This document shows, one piece after another, positions 13,858 to 21,473 of a stretch of DNA of 21,473 nucleotides. The notes under the pieces are model-generated. The model made no database searches. It saw only the letters and a program-made list of their open reading frames with translations, and was not told the DNA's origin. Source of the DNA: a virus; IMG/VR virus record IMGVR_UViG_3300021197_001149, positions 1 to 21,473 of that record; one strand, written 5' to 3'. Both the position numbers and the translations under genes were made by a program. How positions within the stretch are numbered: the stretch's first letter is position 1; each line of letters starts with the position of its first letter.

Positions 13858-16067
13858 TGTATCAGCAAAGTTTATATAGTGTAGTGACGCCTATAAAGCA
13901 AACTACAATAACTAGGTTAAATAGAGGCAAAAAGTGGAAGTATGGTTATAACAAAGAGCATGACATTATTGTTATAAGCAAGACAGGGCAAATAGGAGAA
14001 ATTTATAATATACAAAATTTAAAAGTTGCTCTGCCAAAACCGCCTGCCAAAATAAATAAATCAAATGACAAATGGGTTGTTGAGGAATTGCCAAAAGAAT
14101 TAAAACGCATACAAAGTGTTTTTGAATGGCGCGATTATCCTGACGACTTTAAAGAAAAATGGGAACCATATATAGATGAACAGTTCAGACGCCGCGAAGA
14201 AGGCCATTGGTTCAATAATAAAGGTGTGGGTACTTACATTACTGGCACTCACTTTATGTACTTGCAATGGTCTAAAATTGACGTTGGGCACCCAGAATTT
14301 AGGGAAGCAAACAGATTATTCTTCATCTTTTGGGAGGCTTGCAAAGCAGACCAGAGATGCTACGGTATGTGTTATCTCAAGAACAGGCGTTCAGGATTTT
14401 CATTTATGGCAAGTGGAGAAACCGTTAATATGGCGACAATCTCAAGTGACGCAAGGTTTGGGATATTATCAAAGTCCGGTTCTGATGCAAAAAAAATGTT
14501 CACAGATAAAGTGGTTCCAATATCCGTTAATTACCCGTTCTTTTTCAAGCCAATACAGGACGGTATGGATAGACCAAAGACCGAGCTTGCCTATAGGATC
14601 CCAGCTTCCAGACTTACCAGAAAATCCATCCAAAATAAACAGGATCAGGAATTACTCGAAGGGCTTGACACCACGATCGACTGGAAGAACACCGGGGACA
14701 ACTCGTACGATGGTGAAAAATTAAAACTATTAGTTCACGATGAGTCGGGCAAATGGGAAAGACCAGATAACATATTAAATAACTGGCGTGTAACAAAAAC
14801 TACATTAAGGTTAGGTAGTAGAGTCATTGGAAAATGTATGATGGGATCAACATCAAACGCATTAGATAAAGGTGGTGAAAACTTTAAAAAACTATACAAT
14901 GATTCAGATGTTACCAAACGAAACCGCAATGGACAGACTAAGTCAGGATTATATTCTTTGTTCATTCCTATGGAATGGAATTACGAAGGATTCATTGACA
15001 ATTATGGAATGCCTGTATTCGAAGAGCCATCAGCAAATTGCGTTGGCCCACACGGAGACGCTATCGAAGTTGGCGTCATCGAACATTGGGATAATGAGGT
15101 AGAAGGATTAAAAGGTGACCAGGATGCTTTAAATGAGTTCTACAGGCAGTTTCCACGCACAGAAGAGCACGCGTTTAGGGATGAAACTAAAAATAGTATA
15201 TTTAATTTAGTTAAAATATACGAACAAATAGATTACAACGAAGATTTAAAAAGTACAGGTGTTGTAACAACGGGTAGTTTTAATTGGGAGCATGGAGTGA
15301 AGGACTCAAAAGTAATGTTTAGCCCAAACCCGAATGGAAGGTTTAAAGTTTCTTGGGTTCCAAAAGTTGGTTTGCAAAATAAACAGGTAATTAAAAATGG
15401 TATAAGGTATCCCGCAAATGATCACGTAGGTGCATTTGGCTGTGATAGTTACGATATATCAGGAACCACCGATGGCAAAGGATCTAAAGGAGCATTACAC
15501 GGGCTTACTACTTTCAGCATGGAAGATGCGCCGTCAAATACGTTTTTTTTAGAATATGTGGCAAGACCACAAACAGCTGAAATGTTTTTTGAAGATGTGC
15601 TTATGGCTTTAGTGTTTTACGGAATGCCTCTTCTTTGTGAAAACAATAAACCAAGATTATTGTATTATCTAAAGCGTAGAGGATATAGGGGTTACTCTAT
15701 GAATCGCCCTGATAAAACATATACAAAATTATCCGTTACAGAAAAAGAAATAGGCGGTATACCTAACTCTTCTGAGGATATAAAGCAAGCTCATGCAGCT
15801 GCTATTGAAACCTACATACAAAACCACGTTGGTATTACTAATGATGGACAATACGGTTCAATGTATTTTAGCCAAACCTTAAACGATTGGGCTAAGTTTG
15901 ATATAAACAAAAGAACAAAATTTGATGCGGCTATTAGTTCAGGGTTAGCGATAATGGCCTGTAATAGACATCTATACAGACCAAACCCCCAAGCACAAAA
16001 ACCTAAGTTAAATATACATATTGCAAAATATAAAAACGCCGGTTCAATATCGGAAATAATAAAATAA
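13857..16067 (+). CDS. terL: Terminase large subunit (ATPase and nuclease)
   Basis: The 736-residue product is the DNA-packaging motor. ATPase part: a P-loop region KNRRSGFSF (175-183), which lacks the textbook GK[ST] and uses the K/R-rich form seen in some phage terminases, and Walker B LLVHDE with D295-E296. Nuclease part (RNase H-like fold): GAFGCDSYD with D530 and D533, CENN with E595 after FYGMPLL, and KFDAAISSG with D690, matching the three acidic positions of terminase nucleases. It is longer than T4 gp17 (610), with an extended N-terminus of about 100 residues before FEWRDYPDDF. It shares one base with the small-subunit candidate and ends 6 bases before the portal gene. Part of the ATPase coding DNA (about 14340-14720) uses noticeably more C- and G-ending codons than the rest. 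Confidence 0.93.
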   Translation: MYQQSLYSVVTPIKQTTITRLNRGKKWKYGYNKEHDIIVISKTGQIGEIYNIQNLKVALPKPPAKINKSNDKWVVEELPKELKRIQSVFEWRDYPDDFKEKWEPYIDEQFRRREEGHWFNNKGVGTYITGTHFMYLQWSKIDVGHPEFREANRLFFIFWEACKADQRCYGMCYLKNRRSGFSFMASGETVNMATISSDARFGILSKSGSDAKKMFTDKVVPISVNYPFFFKPIQDGMDRPKTELAYRIPASRLTRKSIQNKQDQELLEGLDTTIDWKNTGDNSYDGEKLKLLVHDESGKWERPDNILNNWRVTKTTLRLGSRVIGKCMMGSTSNALDKGGENFKKLYNDSDVTKRNRNGQTKSGLYSLFIPMEWNYEGFIDNYGMPVFEEPSANCVGPHGDAIEVGVIEHWDNEVEGLKGDQDALNEFYRQFPRTEEHAFRDETKNSIFNLVKIYEQIDYNEDLKSTGVVTTGSFNWEHGVKDSKVMFSPNPNGRFKVSWVPKVGLQNKQVIKNGIRYPANDHVGAFGCDSYDISGTTDGKGSKGALHGLTTFSMEDAPSNTFFLEYVARPQTAEMFFEDVLMALVFYGMPLLCENNKPRLLYYLKRRGYRGYSMNRPDKTYTKLSVTEKEIGGIPNSSEDIKQAHAAAIETYIQNHVGITNDGQYGSMYFSQTLNDWAKFDINKRTKFDAAISSGLAIMACNRHLYRPNPQAQKPKLNIHIAKYKNAGSISEIIK

Positions 16068-16073
16068 ATATAT

Positions 16074-18500
16074 ATGGCTGAGTCAGTTATAAATAGTTTT
16101 TTTCCAAGCCAAGTTGCTAGCGATGCTGAAAAGCTTTCGCCTGAATACGGTTTAAGAGTTGGTAGAGCGATTCAAGATGAATGGTTTAAATCCGATTCTG
16201 GTACTAACAGATATAAAAGTAATCAAAATACATTTCATAGATTAAGATTATATGCTAGAGGTGAACAGTCTGTACAAAAGTATAAAGATGAGTTGTCTAT
16301 TAATGGCGATTTATCATATTTAAATATAGATTGGAAGCCAGTACCAATTATACCTAAGTTTGTAGATATAGTGGTTAATGGCATATCCGAAAGAGCATTT
16401 GATATAAAAGCATATTCGCAAGATCCTTATGGAGTAGCAAAGCGTACAGAATACTTAGCTAGTATAATTAGAGATATACAAACTAAAGAGTTGAACGATT
16501 TCGCTAAAGATAACTTTGGCGTTAACTTATACGAAAACCAACCCGAGACTCTACCAGAAACACAGGAAGAGTTAGACGTGCATATGCAGCTTACTTATAA
16601 GCAGGCTGTAGAAATTGCGGAAGAGCAAGCTATAAATGTATTGCTTGAGGGTAACCATTACGATTTAACAAAAAAACGTGTGGTATACGATTTAACCACC
16701 ATAGGTATTGGAGCTGTTAAAAATAGGTTTACAAAGTCAGAAGGCGTGGTAATAGATTATGTTGACCCTTCAAATTTAGTATGGTCTTATACGGACTCCC
16801 CGTTTTTTGATGATATTTACTATTGCGGTGAAGTAAGAGAAGTACATATTAATGAGCTTAAAAAACAATTTCCTGATTTAACAAATGAGGACTTAGAAAG
16901 AATATCTAAAACAGGTTACCAAAATAACGGCTTTTACGACAGGTCGTTGTCTAATTATAACGAGTCTGACTCTAACACTGTTCAAGTTTTGTATTTTAAT
17001 TACAAGACCTATATGAACGAAGTTTATAAAATTAAAGAAACTGCAACAGGAGCTTCTAAGGTATTAGTTAGAGATGATCAGTTTGATCCACCAGTTGAAG
17101 TATTAGAACAGCAGTTTGGGAAACTATCAAGATCGCTTGAGGTATTGTATGAAGGTGTTTTAATATTAGGCACTGATTATTTATTAAAATGGGAGCTAGC
17201 TAAAAACATGATGCGCCCAAAAAGCGATAGTTCAAAAGTATTATTGAATTACAGTATCAATGCGCCCAGAATGTACAAAGGTAGGATCGAATCATTAGTA
17301 AGCCGCATTACAGGGTTTGCGGATATGATACAGCTAACGCATTTAAAGTTACAGCAACTGCTATCAAGAATGGTACCTGATGGTGTTTACCTTGATGCTG
17401 ATGGATTGGCTGAAATAGATTTGGGTAATGGCACAAATTATAATCCGCAAGAAGCGTTAAACATGTTTTTCCAAACAGGTTCCGTAATCGGAAGATCATT
17501 TACGCAGGATGGCGATATGAACCCAGGCAAAGTACCTATACAAGAAATTACAAGCGGTAGTGGCGGCAACAAGTTAGGGGCGTTAATCAATACGTATAAC
17601 TATTATTTGCAAATGATCCGTGATGTAACGGGATTAAACGAGGCAAGAGATGGCAGCATGCCTGACGGTAAAGCTTTGGTTGGTATACAAAAGATAGCAG
17701 CGGCAAATTCAAATACCGCAACGAGGCACATAATGGAAGCTGGATTATTTATAACGGCTCACTTAGCAGAATGCCTGTCTCTTAGAATATCTGATATAAT
17801 TGAGTATTCGCCAGCAAGAGAATCGTTTATACAAAAGATAGGAGCACATAACGTGGCCACCCTTTCTGAAATGAATAATTTGCACTTATACGATTTTGGT
17901 ATATTTTTAACACTTATGCCAGATGAGGAAGAAAAGCAAATGCTTGAAAACAATATACAAACCGCATTGTCAGCTGGTTTAATAGACTTGGATGATGCTA
18001 TTGACATACGCCAAGTGCAAAATTTAAAGTTAGCAAATCAGCTACTAAAAATTAAGCGTAAGAAAAAACAAGAGCGTGATCAAGCTATTCAACAGCAAAA
18101 TATTCAAGCGCAAGCACAAGCGAACGCACAGGCTCAACAAGTCGCGGCGCAGGCTGAGGTGCAAAAGCAAGCTGCTATAACACAGCAAAAAGCGCAACTT
18201 AAACAATTAGAAGGGCAACTTGATTTACAAAAACTACAAGCTGAAGTCGAAGCTAAGAAAGCTTTAATGGCGCAGGAGTTTGATTATAACATGCAGCTTA
18301 AAAATATGGAAACTGAGCTTTATAAGCAACGTGAAAGCAAAAAAGAAGATCGCAAAGATGATCGTTCAAAAATGGAAGCATCGCAGCAAAGCGAATTAAT
18401 TGAGCAAAGAAAAAACAATACACCACCAAAAAACTTCGAATCCGGCGGAAACGATATAATTGGCGGAGGGTTTGACTTAGGAACCTTTGAACCTAAGTAA
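16074..18500 (+). CDS. Portal protein
   Basis: The 808-residue product is the head portal, the 12-fold ring through which DNA enters and to which the tail attaches. Evidence is position (immediately after terminase and before scaffold and capsid), size and pattern: an N-terminal clip/wing part with NTFHRLRLYARGEQ, PIIPKFVDIVVNGISERAF and the later DVTGLNEARDGSMPD and TATRHIMEAGLF segments are typical of large portals. From about 650 to 775 the protein is a long Q/A/K-rich coiled coil (QQQNIQAQAQANAQAQQ, then LKQLEGQLDLQKLQAEVEAK) likely to project as the barrel or crown. The last 30 residues are Gly-rich (GGNDIIGGGFDLG). No insertions or broken frames were seen. Confidence 0.85.
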   Translation: MAESVINSFFPSQVASDAEKLSPEYGLRVGRAIQDEWFKSDSGTNRYKSNQNTFHRLRLYARGEQSVQKYKDELSINGDLSYLNIDWKPVPIIPKFVDIVVNGISERAFDIKAYSQDPYGVAKRTEYLASIIRDIQTKELNDFAKDNFGVNLYENQPETLPETQEELDVHMQLTYKQAVEIAEEQAINVLLEGNHYDLTKKRVVYDLTTIGIGAVKNRFTKSEGVVIDYVDPSNLVWSYTDSPFFDDIYYCGEVREVHINELKKQFPDLTNEDLERISKTGYQNNGFYDRSLSNYNESDSNTVQVLYFNYKTYMNEVYKIKETATGASKVLVRDDQFDPPVEVLEQQFGKLSRSLEVLYEGVLILGTDYLLKWELAKNMMRPKSDSSKVLLNYSINAPRMYKGRIESLVSRITGFADMIQLTHLKLQQLLSRMVPDGVYLDADGLAEIDLGNGTNYNPQEALNMFFQTGSVIGRSFTQDGDMNPGKVPIQEITSGSGGNKLGALINTYNYYLQMIRDVTGLNEARDGSMPDGKALVGIQKIAAANSNTATRHIMEAGLFITAHLAECLSLRISDIIEYSPARESFIQKIGAHNVATLSEMNNLHLYDFGIFLTLMPDEEEKQMLENNIQTALSAGLIDLDDAIDIRQVQNLKLANQLLKIKRKKKQERDQAIQQQNIQAQAQANAQAQQVAAQAEVQKQAAITQQKAQLKQLEGQLDLQKLQAEVEAKKALMAQEFDYNMQLKNMETELYKQRESKKEDRKDDRSKMEASQQSELIEQRKNNTPPKNFESGGNDIIGGGFDLGTFEPK

Positions 18501-18513
18501 TAATAGTAATGTA

Positions 18514-18527
18514 TAATTATATAATAT
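18514..18527 (+). promoter_or_regulatory. AT-rich leader element upstream of scaffold gene
   Basis: TAATTATATAATAT lies in the 33-base gap before the scaffold gene and matches the element at 21241-21254 at 13 of 14 positions; both are followed by ATCATGTCA at the start codon. It contains TATAAT (18520-18525). It could be a late promoter box or a translation leader; distance to ATG is short. Confidence 0.4.
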
Positions 18528-18533
18528 TTTATC

Positions 18534-19745
18534 ATGTCAGAAAACACAGAAGAAGTTCTAGAGGTGCAAGAAGAAACCCAAGAACAAGCAACTCCTGAAA
18601 ATGAGGTTGTTGAAGAAAAGCCAGATACCGGTGCATCAGTCGCGGATGATGGCACTATTAAAATAGATTTAGGTAAACTTAATAAACCAAAAGAAGATGC
18701 CGTTCAAGAGCAAAGCGCAGATGACAGCGATGCTGTTGTCGGAGAATCCGAAGACACGCCAGACAGCGAAGAAGTGGTTGAAGAAATACGGGATACCCAA
18801 GAAGAAGAGGTAAGCGCATTAGAAGAAGTAATTGAGGAAGAGGTACAGGAGCAAGTAGAAGAATTGCAAGAAGCGGTTGAAGAAGAAATTCAACAAGCAC
18901 AAGACACTGGAAAACCCTTACCAGAAAATATTCAAAAAGTCGTGGAGTTTATGAACGACACAGGTGGAAGCCTTGAGGATTACGTAAAGTTAAACACAGA
19001 TTATTCTAAATTAAATGAAGCGCAGTTGATACGTGAGTTTTACGAAACAACCAAACCGCATTTAGATAAAGAAGATATTGAAGTTTTAATGGAAGACTTC
19101 TCGTACGACGAAGAGCTTGATGAACCTAAAGATATTAGAAAAGCAAAAATAGCTTTTAAAGAGGAAGCAGCAAAAGCTAAAAAACATCTTGAAAAGTTAA
19201 AAGCTAATTATTACGAAAACATTAAAGCTGGATCTAACTTAACTGAAGACCAGCAACAAGCTGTTGATTTTTTCAATCGCTATAGTAAAGAAAACGAGGA
19301 AGTGACAAAAGCCGCTGCCTCGCAAAAAGAAATATTTTTAAATAAAACTAGTAACGTTTTTAATAAGGATTTCAAAGGTTTTGATTATTCTGTTGGAGAC
19401 AAAAAGTATAGGTTTAAAATTAAAAATACTGAAGACGTAAAGGCAACCCAAAGCGATATTAATAACTTCGTCAAAAAGTTTTTGAACGATAAAAATGAAA
19501 TGTCAGATGCTAAGGGTTATCATAAATCTTTATTTACAGCTATGAATGCTGATTCCATTGCTAACCACTTTTACGAGCAAGGCAAGGCCGACGCTATAAA
19601 AGACAGCATGGCTCGAACCAAAAATGTTGATATGGACCCGAGAAGGGGACATGAAAAAGTAACAACACAAAATGGTTGGACTGTGCGTGCGGTACCAAGT
19701 GATGCAAATAGCACAAGTAGTTTTAAAATTAAAAAACGAAAATAA
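18534..19745 (+). CDS. Scaffold-like protein
   Basis: Encodes 403 residues between portal and capsid genes, the usual slot for a scaffold. The first 125 are extremely acidic and disordered (EEVLEVQEETQEQ, then EEVVEEIRDTQEEEV and EEEVQEQVEELQEAVEEE). The middle (about 125-310) is helical (LPENIQKVVEFMND, EAQLIREFYETT, KAKIAFKEEAAKAKKHLEKL). The last 60 are basic, ending SSFKIKKRK. An acidic N-terminus with a basic C-terminal tail that can touch the capsid protein is the common design of phage scaffolds. No protease motif was identified inside it, and it could also be a capsid-assembly or head-decoration protein. Leader AT-rich; capsid start follows after 21 bases. Confidence 0.7.
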   Translation: MSENTEEVLEVQEETQEQATPENEVVEEKPDTGASVADDGTIKIDLGKLNKPKEDAVQEQSADDSDAVVGESEDTPDSEEVVEEIRDTQEEEVSALEEVIEEEVQEQVEELQEAVEEEIQQAQDTGKPLPENIQKVVEFMNDTGGSLEDYVKLNTDYSKLNEAQLIREFYETTKPHLDKEDIEVLMEDFSYDEELDEPKDIRKAKIAFKEEAAKAKKHLEKLKANYYENIKAGSNLTEDQQQAVDFFNRYSKENEEVTKAAASQKEIFLNKTSNVFNKDFKGFDYSVGDKKYRFKIKNTEDVKATQSDINNFVKKFLNDKNEMSDAKGYHKSLFTAMNADSIANHFYEQGKADAIKDSMARTKNVDMDPRRGHEKVTTQNGWTVRAVPSDANSTSSFKIKKRK

Positions 19746-19766
19746 TAACCATTAAAAATTAAAAAA

Positions 19767-21176
19767 ATGGCTGGATCATTTACTGGGAGCGAATTAGCTC
19801 TCCAACATTTAACTCCACGACCAGTTAAGGGATTGTTTGGCGACAATTACTTAGCAGTCGGGGACCTAGACTTTACGCAACAATTTTTGCCTGAAGTTTA
19901 CGAAAAAGAAGTAGAACGATATGGAAATCGTACTATCTCTGGATTCCTACGTATGGTAGGTGCGGAAATGCCTATGGCATCTGACGTAATTACTTGGTCT
20001 GAACAAGGACGTTTACACATTGCTTATGACGACGCGGCTGTAGCATCGACTACTTCGCTAACATTGCCTGCTGGCCACTTGATTGGCAAAGGAATGACTA
20101 TTGTTGTTTCTAAAGGCTTTGATACTCAAAAAGCATATGTACAAGACGTAGTTGGTCAAACTGTAACTGTAGATACTTACGGCGAATTAGCAGGTCTTAC
20201 AATGACAGGCAGCGACGTAAAAGTATTTGTATACGGTTCTGAGTACGCTAAAGGAACAGAAAATGCTGGTAACTCAGTTGATGCTTCTTTCACAACTTTC
20301 AACAACAAACCAATTATTCTTAGAGATAAGTATAATGTAAATGGTTCTGATGTTGCTCAAATTGGTTGGGTAGAAGTAACTACTGAAGCTGGAACTTCTG
20401 GATACCTATGGTACCTAAAGTCTGAGCACGAAGCTCGTATCCGTTTCGAAGATCAACTTGAAATGGCTATGGTTGAAGCAGAAAAATCATTAAACACTGA
20501 TGGAACTACAAGAAATATTACAGCTGCTACTGGATTCGGTGGTGGTACTAGTATTACTGGTTCTGAAGGTTTATTTGCTGCACTAGAAGAAAGAGGATTA
20601 GTTTATGCTGACTCTGCATTCGGTGGTACTGATGGGCTTGCTGACTTTGATACTATTTTAGCTGAGCTAGATAAGCAAGGAGCTATTGAAGAGAACATGA
20701 TGTTCTTAGACCGTGGCACTTCCTTGGCTATCGATAACATGCTAGCTGCTCAAAACTCTTATGGAGCTGGAGGTACATCTTACGGTGTATTCGACAATTC
20801 AGAAGATATGGCACTAAACCTTGGTTTCTCAGGATTCCGAAGAGGTTCTTACGATTTCTACAAAACTGACTGGAAATATCTAAACGATTCTACAACTCGT
20901 GGACTTGTTGCAGATGTTGAAGGTGTGATTGTTCCTGCTGGAACTTCTACAGTTTACGATCAGCAACTCGGAAAGAACATCTCTCGACCATTCTTACACA
21001 TCCGCTACAGAGCTTCTGAAGCTGATGACCGTAGAATGAAGTCTTGGGTGACTGGATCAGTAGGAGGTAACTATACTTCTGACGCTGACGAAATGAACGT
21101 ACACTTCTTGTCAGAAAGAGCGTTGTGTGTTCAAGCTGCTAATAACTTCGTATTATTGAAGGCTATTTCAGCATAG
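19767..21176 (+). CDS. Major capsid protein
   Basis: The 469-residue product follows portal and scaffold and is the expected HK97-fold shell protein. The start MAGSFTGSELALQHLTPRPV, a long N-terminal helix region (FLPEVYEKEVERYGNRTISG), beta-rich middle (VDTYGELAGLTMTG, KVFVYGSEYAKG) and an E-loop/spine-like region with RIRFEDQLEMAMVEAEKS fit that class, but no motif alone proves it. The codons are visibly different from the neighbouring genes (more TTC, TAC, AAC, GGA/GGT, CGT), the mark of a highly expressed gene. The leader is AAAAATTAAAAAA, A-rich. A hairpin terminator follows 18 bases after the stop. Confidence 0.85.
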   Translation: MAGSFTGSELALQHLTPRPVKGLFGDNYLAVGDLDFTQQFLPEVYEKEVERYGNRTISGFLRMVGAEMPMASDVITWSEQGRLHIAYDDAAVASTTSLTLPAGHLIGKGMTIVVSKGFDTQKAYVQDVVGQTVTVDTYGELAGLTMTGSDVKVFVYGSEYAKGTENAGNSVDASFTTFNNKPIILRDKYNVNGSDVAQIGWVEVTTEAGTSGYLWYLKSEHEARIRFEDQLEMAMVEAEKSLNTDGTTRNITAATGFGGGTSITGSEGLFAALEERGLVYADSAFGGTDGLADFDTILAELDKQGAIEENMMFLDRGTSLAIDNMLAAQNSYGAGGTSYGVFDNSEDMALNLGFSGFRRGSYDFYKTDWKYLNDSTTRGLVADVEGVIVPAGTSTVYDQQLGKNISRPFLHIRYRASEADDRRMKSWVTGSVGGNYTSDADEMNVHFLSERALCVQAANNFVLLKAISA

Positions 21177-21193
21177 TAAATTAATGTAATTGT

Positions 21194-21218
21194 TACCCTC
21201 GTTGTATTAGCGGGGGTA
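21194..21218 (+). terminator. Hairpin terminator after the capsid gene
   Basis: TACCCTCG (21194-21201) pairs with CGGGGGTA (21211-21218) over 8 positions, one being T-G, around a 9-base loop TTGTATTAG. It lies 18 bases after the capsid stop and before the next gene. The downstream bases are only moderately T-rich (CTATTACTCTTATC), so termination may be partial, which would raise capsid mRNA over downstream genes. Confidence 0.65.
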
Positions 21219-21240
21219 GCTATTACTCTTATCAATTATT

Positions 21241-21254
21241 TAATTATATTATAT
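21241..21254 (+). promoter_or_regulatory. AT-rich leader element upstream of last gene
   Basis: TAATTATATTATAT immediately precedes C-ATG at 21256 and matches the element before the scaffold gene at 13 of 14 positions. It follows the capsid terminator, so it could restart transcription. It is less TATAAT-like than its partner. Confidence 0.35.
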
Positions 21255-21255
21255 C

Positions 21256-21473
21256 ATGTCAAAGAAAAAAGAATCCCCGGTTTTAGATAACTCTTGGGAA
21301 ATAAAAGATAGATTATATACGCTTAAAAATAACAAGCGTCCATTAGTATTCACAGTGCCATCTAAGCATACTGCAAAGAAGCCATTGCTTTATTTTGATA
21401 CAGAAAAAGGATACCAACGGGAATTAAAATATGCTACTAACCAACCATCTCCATTTGTTGAAGAACAAAAAGG
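21256..21473 (+). CDS. Hypothetical protein after the capsid gene, cut by window edge
   Basis: An open frame starting ATG at 21256 continues past the window end; 72 full codons are visible, beginning MSKKKESPVLDNSWEIKDRLY and continuing with PLVFTVPSKHTAKK and LLYFDTEKGYQREL. The mix of basic and aromatic residues and the position just after the capsid gene suggest a virion or head-completion protein, but I do not recognise it. The start is chosen because it is the first ATG after the terminator hairpin and is preceded by the AT-rich element shared with the scaffold gene. Confidence 0.75.
   Translation, partial: MSKKKESPVLDNSWEIKDRLYTLKNNKRPLVFTVPSKHTAKKPLLYFDTEKGYQRELKYATNQPSPFVEEQK

Noticed and set aside
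13325-13868. Minus-strand open frames opposite the tandem GroES-like and small terminase genes
   Set aside because: Serine- and phenylalanine-rich antisense shadows with no support; the sense genes have good motifs.
14176-14724. 182-codon open frame inside the terminase gene, same strand, other frame
   Set aside because: The terminase frame carries clear motifs throughout. The alternative product has no domain and lies largely over the codon-shifted stretch, which explains the lack of stops.
1-21473. tRNA genes, CRISPR arrays, insertion sequences, integrase or attachment sites
   Set aside because: No cloverleaf, regular spacer-repeat array, transposase-like frame or integrase-like frame was seen; nearly all sequence is explained by late phage genes.

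Overview
The window reads as the late (virion assembly) region of a tailed double-stranded DNA phage, AT-rich and tightly packed. Terminase large subunit, portal, a scaffold-like protein and major capsid protein follow one another, with tail fibres, a holin candidate and many small phage-type proteins upstream. The start codons mostly lack an AGGAGG-type ribosome site and are instead preceded by A/T-rich leaders (for example before 1306, 7037, 7352, 12600 and 19767). That is the usual picture in Bacteroidota, so I infer a marine flavobacterial or other Bacteroidota host. Several small proteins resemble, from memory, families seen in uncultured marine phage genomes. I cannot fix the phage family without searches.

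Layout. (1) 1-695: four very small leftward genes (one cut by the window edge). Three have the same 14-base element, CGATAATATAAATG or a one-base variant, upstream on the minus strand; it looks like a promoter with only a -10-like box. (2) 696-1060: a divergent non-coding region holding a GC-rich cluster of nine CCTG words, all in one orientation, followed by AT-rich promoter-like sequence. (3) 1061-6934: a small basic protein, then two overlapping tail-fibre genes that share an N-terminal module. The first ends in an S74-type intramolecular chaperone; the second carries YadA-like head repeats. (4) 7037-9596: a hypothetical gene, a complete GroEL, a GroES and a winged-helix-like protein, the last three joined by 4-base ATGA overlaps. 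(5) 9598-13038: small hypothetical genes, including a possible inactive metallopeptidase-like protein, a small cysteine-containing basic protein, two nested mini-genes missed by length cut-offs, and a 3TM-type holin. (6) 13038-13857: a 199-residue protein that reads as two GroES-like domains in tandem, then a terminase small-subunit candidate. (7) 13857-21176: terminase large subunit, portal, scaffold-like protein, major capsid protein, a hairpin terminator, and the start of another gene.

Working together: the rightward genes would be expressed late. Fibres trimerise and the first may cut off its own chaperone tail. The phage's own GroEL/GroES, perhaps with the tandem GroES-like protein, could fold capsid or other virion proteins, as T4 gp31 does with host GroEL. 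Terminase packages DNA through the portal into a scaffold-assembled head, and the holin opens the inner membrane. The most interesting items are the three-part chaperonin set (GroEL, GroES, tandem GroES-like protein), the CCTG cluster and the repeated leftward promoter-like motif.
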